A stretch of DNA of 64,000 bases, from positions 1,512,975-1,576,974 of the forward strand of contig NZ_JH660660.1 in assembly GCF_000262545.1 (NCBI RefSeq). The letters are read 5' to 3'. Of the stretch, positions 25,614 to 34,722 are shown piece after piece. Position 1 is the first letter of the stretch. Each line of letters begins with the position of its first letter. The position numbers were made by a program, and so were the translations under genes. The DNA comes from Prevotella bivia DSM 20514. GTDB lineage: Bacteria; Bacteroidota; Bacteroidia; Bacteroidales; Bacteroidaceae. Below the pieces are notes generated by a model. It was not told the DNA's origin, did not search any database, and worked only from the letters and a program-made list of their open reading frames with translations.

Positions 25614-27911
25614 TTATAATCGTATGATTTCGCTACTTGTTGCTCTTCCTTTATATTTGCTGCGCTGTGGGTTAAATGAATAGCGCAACTGTAGCATTAC
25701 ACCCCGTGTATCAAGTTTTCTGTTTTTTGAGTAATAGACATCATTGATGTGGCTGCTCCATCGCTCCTTGTCGGTATTGAATAAATCTGAAATCTTAATC
25801 CACACCGCCAACTTGTTTTTTAGCAAAGAGGCATTCAGACCGATGTCGGTACGGAAAGAGGGTTTGAAATCAGACAAATAGAGATTGCCTGCTGCCGTTC
25901 CCCATATGTCGAACGAAAGATTGACGTGTTTCGAGAGGCGGAAGAGATTATCAAGTTCATAACAGAAATAGGGTTTATTGTAGTTTCTGCCATGATACGT
26001 AAAAATTTGCTTGAATACACTCATTTCAATTTTAGGACGCCAGAATTTTATCGTTGATGAATAACTCACCGTCGCGCTCCATTCCCGATAATGTGGAATG
26101 TTTTCTGTCGTAAACAACATCGCTGAAGTACTCTCTAACTTCTTGGTTGTTCGCATGAGACTGTTCTTATACCAAGTATGTGTTATATCAATCATCAGAC
26201 CTTTCCACGAAAACACGTAATCCAGAATATAGTCATTGGCCGACAGCAGCAGTGGGTTGCCTCGTTGATAGGTATATTTGTCCACATATACAGTGCTGCT
26301 GTTTAATTGCCCATAAGAGGGGCGATGAATGGAGGTCGTGTAACTCAATGACATGGAGACAGCATTCTTGTCATAATCTATCTGCAAGTAGGGTAAAATT
26401 TTCTTATAGTCTTTACTAACCTCCTCATTGAGCTTTTCATTATGAAAGTATTGATAATTGACAATTTCTATGCGCCCTCCCGCTTCTATGGAAAAATGCC
26501 CGAAAGTCTTCGACAGTGAAGAAAAGAGCCCCCACAATCTTTGGCAGTTTTCATCTTCGCTTTCATTTAAAGCTGTATTGCTCGTTTTGTTTGCATGATA
26601 TGAATATTTGTTTTTCGTGAAAGAAAATTCCAAACCATAATGTAGCTCTCCACCCCACAATGGATTAAGGATTTCAGCCTTGCCTGTATATAGGTGATAA
26701 TCGGATTTATTTTTGGAATCCACATCTTTTTTCTGTGCCCAGGAGGTTTCGTATTGAGAAAGTGCTTTCCCTTGCATATAATCAACATTCATAGTCAATC
26801 TATTACCTTTCCCCCAGGAGGTGATGTAATAGGCATTCAGTGCATGATTTGTTTTTTCATTTTTTCCCAGCAGCATGACATCTTCCGAATATTTTGTGGC
26901 ATTATTCACTGAATATATGCTGGTTCCGCTCATTTCATCTCTGTTGGATGGTGTCCGGGAAAAGTTGTATTTCATGCCAAAGTCATTTTTCCCATTGTTG
27001 GAAAAGTTGAACCCCGAGCTTACATTGAATAACTTGTTTCTAATATTATTGTTGAACGATTGGTCTACATTGATGGCGTTACTGTTATGGTCAAAATCAA
27101 TCAAATTTCCTGTCGAACTTTCTTTGCTATCATATCGGAAGTCCATACCACCGAAAAAATCCCAATTTCTCAAGCGATAGTTCAACTTTCCAAACTCTAA
27201 ATGATTGAAATGTTTTACCAGAGTTTCGCATGCTGTAAGATTGACGCTCAAGCCTTCACCTTTCCGGATAGTCCTTATGTTGATGACTGCTTTTACGTTG
27301 TTTCCATAGTCCGTACCTGGATGAAGATTGATTTCAACATTTTTTACCTCATCACTGGAAAGTTTTTGCAACTCACCTACATCGTTGATCTTGATGTTAT
27401 CTATATAAATCAGGGGTGTTCCTCTGCCAAAGACAGAGATACCTTCCGTTGTACGGCTGACAAAAGGCATCATGGACAGAACCTGAATGGCATCTCCTGT
27501 TCGTGCCAACAAGGTGTGCTGCACATTGACTTGCATTTTCCCTCGATTCATTTGAATGACAGGACGTTTCCCGGACACTACCACTTCATTCAGTTGTTGT
27601 GTCTCTTCAATGAGTATAATGGTTCCCATATCTACACGAGGAGTCAAATATATGTTTTTGTAGCCAAGACTGCTTATCTTGATAAGACAGTCATCCAAAG
27701 ACAATTTCTTCGGATTCGACAGCAGAAAATGCCCATCATCAACTGTTACTGCTCCTGAAATAAAAGTACTGTCTGATTTTGTCAGCAGGACGACATTGGC
27801 ATAAGCAACCATCTCGCCACGCTCATTAGACACTTGTCCTCGTATCTCCTGTGCATTGAGAGACAAGTTCAATAATAAACTTAGGATTATTAGAAAAAGT
27901 TCTTTCTTCAT
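25614..27911 (-). CDS. Outer-membrane beta-barrel protein (TonB-receptor-like) of RiPP cassette A
   Basis: 765 residues: signal peptide ending NLSLNAQE, carboxypeptidase-regulatory-like domain (about 20-100), a degenerate plug (about 110-215, with ISVFGRGTPLIYIDN), and a long barrel of the OMP_b-brl_3 type with a terminal segment (VMLQLRYSFNP) followed by a short tail. Its start overlaps the stop of the radical SAM gene by 4 bp, so the two are translationally coupled. This coupling to a peptide maturase and PCAT suggests a role in moving the peptide across the outer membrane or in self-protection, which is inference; import of an unrelated ligand is the usual role of the family. Confidence 0.85.
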   Translation of the reverse strand: MKKELFLIILSLLLNLSLNAQEIRGQVSNERGEMVAYANVVLLTKSDSTFISGAVTVDDGHFLLSNPKKLSLDDCLIKISSLGYKNIYLTPRVDMGTIILIEETQQLNEVVVSGKRPVIQMNRGKMQVNVQHTLLARTGDAIQVLSMMPFVSRTTEGISVFGRGTPLIYIDNIKINDVGELQKLSSDEVKNVEINLHPGTDYGNNVKAVINIRTIRKGEGLSVNLTACETLVKHFNHLEFGKLNYRLRNWDFFGGMDFRYDSKESSTGNLIDFDHNSNAINVDQSFNNNIRNKLFNVSSGFNFSNNGKNDFGMKYNFSRTPSNRDEMSGTSIYSVNNATKYSEDVMLLGKNEKTNHALNAYYITSWGKGNRLTMNVDYMQGKALSQYETSWAQKKDVDSKNKSDYHLYTGKAEILNPLWGGELHYGLEFSFTKNKYSYHANKTSNTALNESEDENCQRLWGLFSSLSKTFGHFSIEAGGRIEIVNYQYFHNEKLNEEVSKDYKKILPYLQIDYDKNAVSMSLSYTTSIHRPSYGQLNSSTVYVDKYTYQRGNPLLLSANDYILDYVFSWKGLMIDITHTWYKNSLMRTTKKLESTSAMLFTTENIPHYREWSATVSYSSTIKFWRPKIEMSVFKQIFTYHGRNYNKPYFCYELDNLFRLSKHVNLSFDIWGTAAGNLYLSDFKPSFRTDIGLNASLLKNKLAVWIKISDLFNTDKERWSSHINDVYYSKNRKLDTRGVMLQLRYSFNPQRSKYKGRATSSEIIRL

Positions 27912-29158
27912 AACTTCATCTGAGATAAAATCTTGTCAATATGTGTTTTATAAAAAGAGCAGGCTACCTTGTTTACACCTTGGTCAATTTCTCTATCAAG
28001 AGGACAGCCTCCTCCACAAACAGGTAAGACGGGACAGTCAATACATTCAGAATTTTCAAGATGATTGGCCGTGAAAAAACAAGAAGACAATCTTTCCAGT
28101 GATATACTTTCTTTTATAATATTTCCTATGGATTTATTTTTATTCCCGACATGTTCTATACATTTGAAAATTTCTCCATCTGGCGTTATTGCATATGTTC
28201 CTACAGAGTTATACATACAGGGGGAAGCAATATCAGGGAGGAATAAGTTTCTTTTGTTATTAATTTTTAGTTCATCAATCCGCATTAAGTAATCAAAATA
28301 ATCTTGATGATTCATACAAGAACCTTGTGTATCAAAATTAGTACGGTCTTTCACTATATTGTAATTTAATTGTATTCTTTTTTTCTTCATTTGAGAAGGG
28401 AATTCTTGATTAAAGAAAACTAATAATTTCTCATACTCTTGGAAGTTTGTCTTATCAATCGCTACCTGTATGGTTATGGGAATGGAAGTCTCAGATAACA
28501 ATCGTTTGATGCCTGAAATTATAATATTAAATGAGCCTTTCCCTGAATGAAAATATCTTCTGCTATCATGTATTGTTTTTGTTCCATCCATTGAAATCTG
28601 AATGAACTCTATAGATATTTTTTTGAGAATATCAATAGCATGGCTATTCAATAAACTACCATTAGTAATCATTGATGATGAATAGTTAACATGCTCCATT
28701 TCTAATTTTTTGGTAATATTTTCTATAGTCCTTATATTCAATAATGGCTCTCCTCCAAACCAAATTATAGAAATCTTTTTCTCTTTGTTTTTCACTAAGA
28801 AGCGGACAATCGCATCTTCCACATCTTCTGTCATGTTAATTTTTCTTTTATTTCCAGCTTCAAAGCAATAAGAACATGAGAAGTTGCAGTTCATTGTTGG
28901 ACAGATATAAAGCACTATTCGATTATTACGAAACATTTTGGAATACTGAATGTATTTATATTTTTGTATTTCTTCTTTTCTTTCATTTATAATAATTCCC
29001 ATATCAATTAATTGCTTAATTATATCTGAATTATTTTCTATTGTGAATAAACCATTAAAGATGTCATTATCAAGTTGTACTAATGCACTTGTAAAAGTGT
29101 TGAAAATGGAAACTTTTCCATCTCTCTTTGCGTAAATATTATATTTAGAAAATTCCAT
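27908..29158 (-). CDS. Radical SAM/SPASM peptide maturase of RiPP cassette A
   Basis: 416 residues. An N-terminal small domain (about 1-80) may bind the leader. The radical SAM core has the cluster motif CNFSCSYC (Cys91, Cys95, Cys98) preceded by YICPTMN, and GGEPLLN. The C-terminal SPASM region has cysteines in PSCMYNSVGTY-like context, IFKCIEHVG and CIDCPVLPVCGGGCP, enough for auxiliary 4Fe-4S clusters. Such enzymes place thioether or C-C crosslinks in RiPP precursors. It lies 68 bp behind the precursor gene. The exact reaction is unknown; the three core cysteines make thioether formation plausible. Confidence 0.9.
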   Translation of the reverse strand: MEFSKYNIYAKRDGKVSIFNTFTSALVQLDNDIFNGLFTIENNSDIIKQLIDMGIIINERKEEIQKYKYIQYSKMFRNNRIVLYICPTMNCNFSCSYCFEAGNKRKINMTEDVEDAIVRFLVKNKEKKISIIWFGGEPLLNIRTIENITKKLEMEHVNYSSSMITNGSLLNSHAIDILKKISIEFIQISMDGTKTIHDSRRYFHSGKGSFNIIISGIKRLLSETSIPITIQVAIDKTNFQEYEKLLVFFNQEFPSQMKKKRIQLNYNIVKDRTNFDTQGSCMNHQDYFDYLMRIDELKINNKRNLFLPDIASPCMYNSVGTYAITPDGEIFKCIEHVGNKNKSIGNIIKESISLERLSSCFFTANHLENSECIDCPVLPVCGGGCPLDREIDQGVNKVACSFYKTHIDKILSQMKL

Positions 29159-29226
29159 TGATAATATCTAAATTATAATGGAAAGGTGTAGTTGACTCAA
29201 TCCCACACCTTTCCATAGTTAATAAA

Positions 29227-29445
29227 TTATGGGGATAGAGTTACTGATGCTTCCGAATTCTCAGATTCATCTGTTAAAAAAGCAGGGCCTTGATAACCAC
29301 ATTTACATTCCATAGAAGTATAGCCTTTTTTGCAAGAAACTTCTACCTGAGAATCGACACCTCCAGTAAGGAAGTTCATCTCTTCATCACTCATGGGGTT
29401 TAATAAATCTGTTCGCCCACGGTTTAAGATTTTTAAATCGTTCAT
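29227..29445 (-). CDS. RiPP precursor peptide, double-glycine leader
   Basis: 72 residues. The leader (1-29) ends MSDEEMNFLTGG, the classic ELSxxEMxxxxGG pattern of Bacteroidales GG-type natural product precursors. The 43-residue core has cysteines at 38, 47 and 49 (VSCKKGYTSMECKCGYQGP) and an acidic Ser/Glu tail (TDESENSEASVTLSP). A ribosome-binding AAAAGGAAATT sits right before the ATG. Next on the strand come the SPASM maturase and the PCAT whose C39 domain should cut after Gly29. No sequence relative is claimed; the core resembles neither bacteroidetocins nor lanthipeptides as I remember them. Confidence 0.85.
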   Translation of the reverse strand: MNDLKILNRGRTDLLNPMSDEEMNFLTGGVDSQVEVSCKKGYTSMECKCGYQGPAFLTDESENSEASVTLSP

Positions 29446-29458
29446 AATTTCCTTTTAA

Positions 29459-29632
29459 TTATGTTTTTCTACTCGTGTCGCCTTTTGAATCCGCGTCCTT
29501 TATTTCATACAGCTTTCCGATAAAGTCGGTAAGGAAATTGCTGCACTGTAATCAATTTTACAGCTTCCAAACGACTAAGTTTGTGTTTTAAATCTCTGAT
29601 TGCGTTTTTTGATTTACTTACTAATACTTCTC
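29459..29632 (-). pseudogene. Possible frameshifted short gene between ketosynthase and precursor
   Basis: An open stretch reads SKSKNAIRDLKHKLSRLEAV and on to KLITVQQ; a single shift near 29540 continues it as FLTDFIGKLYEIKDADSKGD to a TAA at 29459. The helical, charged composition looks coding, but there is no clear start and no family match from memory. It may be a remnant of an accessory gene, or chance. Confidence 0.25.
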
Positions 29633-29682
29633 ATACAAAACCTTATTACGTCCTTGCAAGAGAGCAATAAGTTAGTTTCTAC

Positions 29683-30822
29683 TTAGTCAGCAGTAAGCAA
29701 TACCGTTCCATATGAGAACCTTCCACTCTCGGGTACAAGGAGAAGTATCTTGTCCCCTTGCTTTATTTCCTTTGTCCTTATGAGTTCTTCCAATCCGACA
29801 TAAATGGCTGCTGACCCGATGTTGCCGACAGAAGTCAGATTTGTAAACCATTTCTCTTTTGTCAGAGCAATGTTGCGAGCAGCTATTTCATCATTTAATT
29901 TCTCATAGAAAAACATTGATGATACATGAGGTATGACATAATCTATCTCTTCTGCTTTTACATGATGTTTGGCAAGTACGGTTTCGATATGGTCTACCCA
30001 ATACTTAATAATGTGCTTCTTTAATTGCCGTATGTCCTGTTTGCCAACAAGTACAGCGCGCTCCTTAATCTCATCAGGAGAGAACTCTTTCCAACTTTTG
30101 AGTCGTCCGTTTTCTTGTAACTCTGATGCCATAAACATACAGGTCGGTAGTTCGTTGGCATAAGAAGTCATATCAACCCATTCGATTTTGAGAGGACATA
30201 TTCCTTCGGGATGATCTTGCACCAATACCGCTCCTGCACCATCAGAAAGCATAAATCGCATAAAATCCTTCTCAAAAGCCATATAAGGGTCTTTGTCAGG
30301 ATTGTCATGTGTAGCTTCATACTCAGGGTCATAAAATTTGGATACCAATGCAGGTGAAGTTAATTCTGATGCCACGCATACAGCTTTTTGATGCAGTCCT
30401 GCAAGAATATTGCTATAGCATATTTTCAATGCCTGCAATGAGGTAAGGCATACACCTGCAGAGGAAAATATTTCCATAGGATAGTTGGCTAATTCTCCAT
30501 GAACCATAGACGCATGGGAAGGAAGCAATTGATCGGGTGTGCTTGTCCCACAAGCCAAAAGGGTCAAGTCGTCAGGAATACTTCCATTTTCAAACAGCCC
30601 ACATACGGCTTCTTTTGCCAATTCTGCATTCGAGTGTGTTAGGCTTTGGTTTTTGTCCAACCCGTAATATCTCGTTTTGATGCCATTTTGTCTAAGGACA
30701 ATGGAACGAACCCTTGACGGATTTCCACCAATTTTTCCGATATAGTCTTCCATATCCTCATTGGCGATGGGAGAATTAGGAAGATATGCCGATACGCTAT
30801 TGATATATGCTGCTTTTTCCAT
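29683..30822 (-). CDS. 3-oxoacyl-ACP synthase III-like ketosynthase, DarB type
   Basis: 379 residues of the thiolase fold. Catalytic Cys125 in SSAGVCLTSLQ, His in VIPHVSSMFF and Asn in TSVGNIGSAA form the KAS III triad. The N-terminus (NEDMEDYIGKIGG, then RQNGIKTRYYGLD) resembles DarB, the ketosynthase of dialkylresorcinol and flexirubin biosynthesis, but no DarA or aryl-polyene genes are nearby. It lies upstream of the peptide precursor on the same strand; an acylated peptide is one speculative reading. Its first 77 codons are duplicated at 34723-34953, and only the last few codons of tetR survive before IS982 25 bp upstream, so its native promoter is lost. Confidence 0.85.
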   Translation of the reverse strand: MEKAAYINSVSAYLPNSPIANEDMEDYIGKIGGNPSRVRSIVLRQNGIKTRYYGLDKNQSLTHSNAELAKEAVCGLFENGSIPDDLTLLACGTSTPDQLLPSHASMVHGELANYPMEIFSSAGVCLTSLQALKICYSNILAGLHQKAVCVASELTSPALVSKFYDPEYEATHDNPDKDPYMAFEKDFMRFMLSDGAGAVLVQDHPEGICPLKIEWVDMTSYANELPTCMFMASELQENGRLKSWKEFSPDEIKERAVLVGKQDIRQLKKHIIKYWVDHIETVLAKHHVKAEEIDYVIPHVSSMFFYEKLNDEIAARNIALTKEKWFTNLTSVGNIGSAAIYVGLEELIRTKEIKQGDKILLLVPESGRFSYGTVLLTAD

Positions 30823-30847
30823 AGGAATATTATTTGGTTATTAAATA

Positions 30848-31872
30848 ACCCGTTGGCGGAATTAAGCCAGTGCATACTTGACTCTTCCAATGGGTCTATT
30901 ATTAATGTGATTTAAATATTGCATTGCGGTAAAGGCACTGATTTTACCGATAATTCTTGTAAACAATCCTACTGTTTCCTTTGCATAGTTGCGGCAAATC
31001 ATAAATTGGTCGCACATCTGCGAGAAGTCTGTTTCAATCCTTTTTCTCGCCTTCGCAAAAGGAATAAAAGTAGGTTTCCAATTCTTTTGATTGTGCCGAT
31101 AAGGAACTTCCAATCTGATATTTGCGGTTTCAAATAAGTCCAGTTGCGCCGTTGCACTGATGTAGCCTCTATCTCCAAAAATGCAACAGTCATGATATTC
31201 ATATTTTACGTCTTGTAAATAACGAATATCGTGGACATTAGCCTTTGTTAGGTCAAAAGAATGTATCACGCCACTTAATCCACAGACAGCGTGCAACTTA
31301 TAACCATAGTAGTATGCGCCTTGCGATGCACAGTAACCATATGCAGGGGCTGTTCTGTATTCATCTTTGCCCATCTTACAACGCTTGGAGCGGGATAGTC
31401 TGCACACCTCGATTGGCTTGGAGTCAATACAGAAGTAGTCCTCTGTACCATCTATTTCCAGTGCCATACGTTTTCTTATGGTATCACACAGATTGCTGGT
31501 TAGTTTCCTACGGTCATTGTATTGGCGGCGTGAGATAAGGTTCGGCATTTCCTTTACATACTCTTTCAACTTAGCAAACAACAGGCATTCGCTATCAATG
31601 CCCATTGCCTCGCTTACTATGGAAAGCGATACTATTTCAAGGTCGCTAAATCTCGGAACGACGCCTGGGCGTGGAATATTACCTTGCTCATTTACTAAAT
31701 CTTTTGAGAATAGCTTGCATATATCAAGGATTTTTACGAAATTTGTATATAAGTTGTGCATACTGATTTTATAACTTAATGTATTGAGCAACACTAAGTT
31801 ACAAATAAATTCTTGTATGTACAACTTTTCTTTCATATAAATTTATCTATTATTTTAATTCCGCCAACGGGT
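30848..31872. mobile_element. IS982-family insertion sequence, 1025 bp
   Basis: Terminal inverted repeats ACCCGTTGGCGGAATTAA (30848-30865) and its exact complement (31855-31872). ACC ends and a length near 1 kb fit IS982. The flanks ATA and TAT extend the palindrome, but no matching target duplication is visible, which suggests that a rearrangement followed insertion. Confidence 0.85.
30862..31761 (-). CDS. IS982-family transposase
   Basis: 299 residues if begun at MHNLYTNFVKILD (31761), the usual IS982 start; the frame stays open to 31836. DDE elements are visible: CIDSKPIEVCRLSR, FDLTKANVHDI, FGDRGYIS and KRIETDFSQM. The C-terminal NNRPIGRVKYALA is the family signature end, and the stop codon lies in the left terminal repeat. 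The frame is intact, so the element may still be active. Confidence 0.92.
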   Translation of the reverse strand: MHNLYTNFVKILDICKLFSKDLVNEQGNIPRPGVVPRFSDLEIVSLSIVSEAMGIDSECLLFAKLKEYVKEMPNLISRRQYNDRRKLTSNLCDTIRKRMALEIDGTEDYFCIDSKPIEVCRLSRSKRCKMGKDEYRTAPAYGYCASQGAYYYGYKLHAVCGLSGVIHSFDLTKANVHDIRYLQDVKYEYHDCCIFGDRGYISATAQLDLFETANIRLEVPYRHNQKNWKPTFIPFAKARKRIETDFSQMCDQFMICRNYAKETVGLFTRIIGKISAFTAMQYLNHINNRPIGRVKYALA

Positions 31873-31917
31873 TATAAAAAATCATACAATAGAGTTAAAA
31901 GCAAAGTTAATGTTGCA

Positions 31918-34227
31918 CTACAGCCTATTCAGTATATTATCCAAACTCTTTACTTTATTCTTGCGAGAAGTCTTGTTGACATTGTATTTAAGGTAAATAG
32001 AAAAATATCGCGAGTCTGCGTTGTTTCTTTGTAAGTTGTTAATGTTTAAATACTTGACTTCCCAATCGGAGTTTTCGGTACGAAAAAGGTCGTTGCAAGC
32101 AATATTCAGTTGCATTCTCTTATCAAAGAAACTGAAAGTAATGCCAGTGCTGGTGCTGAATGCCGGATATTGTTTAAAGACGGTATCTTCTGTCTTTCCG
32201 GTATAATTCATTCTCACGTAATAGTTTATATTATCCCGTAAGCGATAGTTATAATTAACCGACACATAGACAGAGGTAAAAAAACGATGTTTTTCAACCT
32301 GTAAATTGTCTAATTGATTTTTTTGCGCTAACAGTGCACTGTGGAAACCTATCTGATGCTTTCCAAATCGTTTCGTCAGGTTTGCTCCGATGCTTATTTG
32401 ATGGTTCTTCGCTATATTGACAGGAATTACTTTAATCACTTGTCGGTTGGCAGCATCAGTCATCGGTACTTCCTGTATTTGGTTCCTTATGAATGAGTAT
32501 TCCGCATAAAGGTTCAAGATATTGTCGTACAATGCACTTAATGAGAAATTGTTAAAGTAAACCGGTTCCAAATTCGGATTTCCTATTCTATAACTATACT
32601 TGTCGTAATAGGTTATGATGGGATTTAATTGTTGATAAGAAGGAAGGTTCATCTTTCTGTCGTACGTCAGGGAGAGGTTCCATTTGGAAGACAAATTTAC
32701 CTCCAAAGACATAAACGGGAACAGACTGTTAATCCGTTTTGTTTGTCCGGCATATTCTTTCGTATCTTTATATTTCAGCCTAACCGTTTCGTATCTGATA
32801 CCTGCTTGAAGACCAAATTTATTTAACTGCTTTTTCAGGTTGATGTAATATGCAATCTGTTGTTCTTTATGTTCTCCCTCGTTATTTATCGCATTCGCCT
32901 TTTCCGCGTTATTATAGGAAAAGGTATCGTTCGTCAAGTTCATATAGTCCAAGCCCAGATTTCCGTCGAATGAACGCCAAAATGTGCCCACATAGTTTAG
33001 CTGAGCCAGATAAACGTTATAACGTCCTTTATAAGTTATGCAAAACTCATTTGTCTTTTGTTTGTTGGAGTTCTTGATTGCTTGGTTGTCATCAGAAGAT
33101 TGATATATGTAGTCAAGATTTAATTCTAAATGACTATCTTTCAATATCGGCAGATTATAGAAGAGGTTCAACCGATTATTCTTTTCATTGTAATTTGGTG
33201 CAATCTCTGTGAATATCTGTTCGTGCAAACCGGGTTCAATATACTCTGTGGTACTTTTGTTAATTGGCTTGTTTCCCGTGTAATAGAAATCATCATATAG
33301 CTGTAAGTAGTGGTTGTTGCTGAACTCATATTTAAGTCCGAGCGAAGCATCGAAGCCTTTTCGTTTGTTTTGTATCGACTGCCGACTAATGTAGTGGACA
33401 TTATTCTCTACATTTTGTGTTTCCACAGTGTAGTAATTCAAATCGTTACGGAAATTCGTGATAACTCCGCCATTAAGTGTTATTTTATTTGATGCGAGAT
33501 AAAAGTTGGCGTTTTCTGTATTGGAAATTTTCCTACCTACTTTCGTCCTCTGACTTATTTCCACAGAATTACCACTGCGCTCCTTTGTGGTAATTCGCAA
33601 GACTGATTTATACTTGCTGTTATACCGCACGCCTGTATTTTTCTCGAGAGCGACTGTTTTAATAGAGTTTACACTTAGGTTTTCTACCTCTGAAAATGAA
33701 GATACTACACGATTATCTATCAAAATAAGCAGATTGTCTTTGCCAATTAGTTTTATGCCGGAATTATCAGCCATAACTCCCGGCATATATGCTAAAACAT
33801 CAATAGCGGAAATCATATCGGCAAGCGGAGTCCCCTCGACTTTCATCGCTAATGAATTATTCGTTCTCTTCCAAATTTTATGAGAAGCCGTAACTGTAAC
33901 TTCGTCCAAGAAAGTTTCATTGCGTAGAAGCTCTACTCGCAAGTGGATATTCTGATTGGAAGTAACTGTAAAGGGGATTCTCTGTTTTTCATAGCCTATA
34001 CATGAAACTTCCAAGAAGTAGTTTCCAACACCTATCTTGTCAATCACGAAGGTTCCCAATTGGTCTGTTACTGTTCCAGAAACAAATGCAGAATCTTCCA
34101 CATTTTTAACCATCACATTACAATACTCTATCGCATTGTTGTCATGCTGTACTACTCCCGAAACCTGCTGTCCATAAGAACTCTGTATAGACAACAAAAC
34201 AAGAACTAATAAGCTTACAAGCTTCAT
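31918..34227 (-). CDS. Outer-membrane beta-barrel protein (TonB-receptor-like) of cassette B
   Basis: About 769 residues: signal peptide MKLVSLLVLVLLSIQSSYGQ, carboxypeptidase-regulatory-like domain (about 20-110), a plug-like domain with DVLAYMPGVMADNSG, and an OMP_b-brl_3-type barrel ending at a polar tail. The open frame runs to 34377, but the extra N-terminus overlaps the preceding maturase fragment and lacks a signal, so 34227 is chosen. It has the same architecture as the cassette A barrel but is only distantly similar. It follows a SPASM gene by 64 bp, the same gene order as cassette A, and is cut off from downstream genes by IS982. Confidence 0.82.
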   Translation of the reverse strand: MKLVSLLVLVLLSIQSSYGQQVSGVVQHDNNAIEYCNVMVKNVEDSAFVSGTVTDQLGTFVIDKIGVGNYFLEVSCIGYEKQRIPFTVTSNQNIHLRVELLRNETFLDEVTVTASHKIWKRTNNSLAMKVEGTPLADMISAIDVLAYMPGVMADNSGIKLIGKDNLLILIDNRVVSSFSEVENLSVNSIKTVALEKNTGVRYNSKYKSVLRITTKERSGNSVEISQRTKVGRKISNTENANFYLASNKITLNGGVITNFRNDLNYYTVETQNVENNVHYISRQSIQNKRKGFDASLGLKYEFSNNHYLQLYDDFYYTGNKPINKSTTEYIEPGLHEQIFTEIAPNYNEKNNRLNLFYNLPILKDSHLELNLDYIYQSSDDNQAIKNSNKQKTNEFCITYKGRYNVYLAQLNYVGTFWRSFDGNLGLDYMNLTNDTFSYNNAEKANAINNEGEHKEQQIAYYINLKKQLNKFGLQAGIRYETVRLKYKDTKEYAGQTKRINSLFPFMSLEVNLSSKWNLSLTYDRKMNLPSYQQLNPIITYYDKYSYRIGNPNLEPVYFNNFSLSALYDNILNLYAEYSFIRNQIQEVPMTDAANRQVIKVIPVNIAKNHQISIGANLTKRFGKHQIGFHSALLAQKNQLDNLQVEKHRFFTSVYVSVNYNYRLRDNINYYVRMNYTGKTEDTVFKQYPAFSTSTGITFSFFDKRMQLNIACNDLFRTENSDWEVKYLNINNLQRNNADSRYFSIYLKYNVNKTSRKNKVKSLDNILNRL

Positions 34228-34291
34228 CTCCCTACTTAATATAGAGAAGATGTTTTTGAAAACACGAGAACTTCTCATTCGAAACATAAAA

Positions 34292-34722
34292 TTACAAATA
34301 AATATCATTGTAGATATTTGGAGCATGAGGACAACTAGGGTCTGGATAGTCCCATTTGTCTGTTCCATATGCCGCAATTACTTCTTTCCAACATACTCCA
34401 CCTGACTGTTGCCGACAAATTGTGTATACTTTACAAGTCTTACAAGAGCTTTCATCACTTATATCTTTTTGAGGTAGGTTGTATAAATACTTAGCTTTAT
34501 CTGAAGTCCAAATCTCAGCAAGAGAAGATTCTAATATATCTCCAACAATAAATTTAGAGTTCCAATAAAGTTGCTCACATATAGTAACTTTCCCATCAGG
34601 CAAAATAAATAAGTGAGAATAATTTGCAGTACAAAGAACCCTATTTTCTATAAAATCATTATTCTTTTTCTTCTGACTTTTATTTACGTTATTATACAAG
34701 CTATTTGCAAGAACTCTTATAG
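34292..34722 (-). pseudogene. C-terminal SPASM fragment of a second, different peptide maturase
   Basis: About 143 residues with a SPASM domain: VLCTANYSHLFILPDGKV and TICEQLYW, then SCKTCKVYTIC, GGVCW and a final DPSCPHAP. The radical SAM core (CxxxCxxC) is missing because the gene joins, near 34722, the duplicated 5' end of the ketosynthase gene; the first few codons of the open frame come from that gene. The SPASM cysteine spacing and sequence differ clearly from the cassette A maturase, so this is a different enzyme and not a duplicate. Confidence 0.8.

Noticed and set aside
29446..29682. TAnnTTTG promoter for the precursor gene
   Set aside because: The closest minus-strand match, TAAGGTTTTG, breaks the consensus and has no -33 partner.
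31834..31918. Target-site duplication of IS982
   Set aside because: Left flank ends TAAATA and right flank begins TATAAA; no direct repeat of 3-9 bp matches convincingly.
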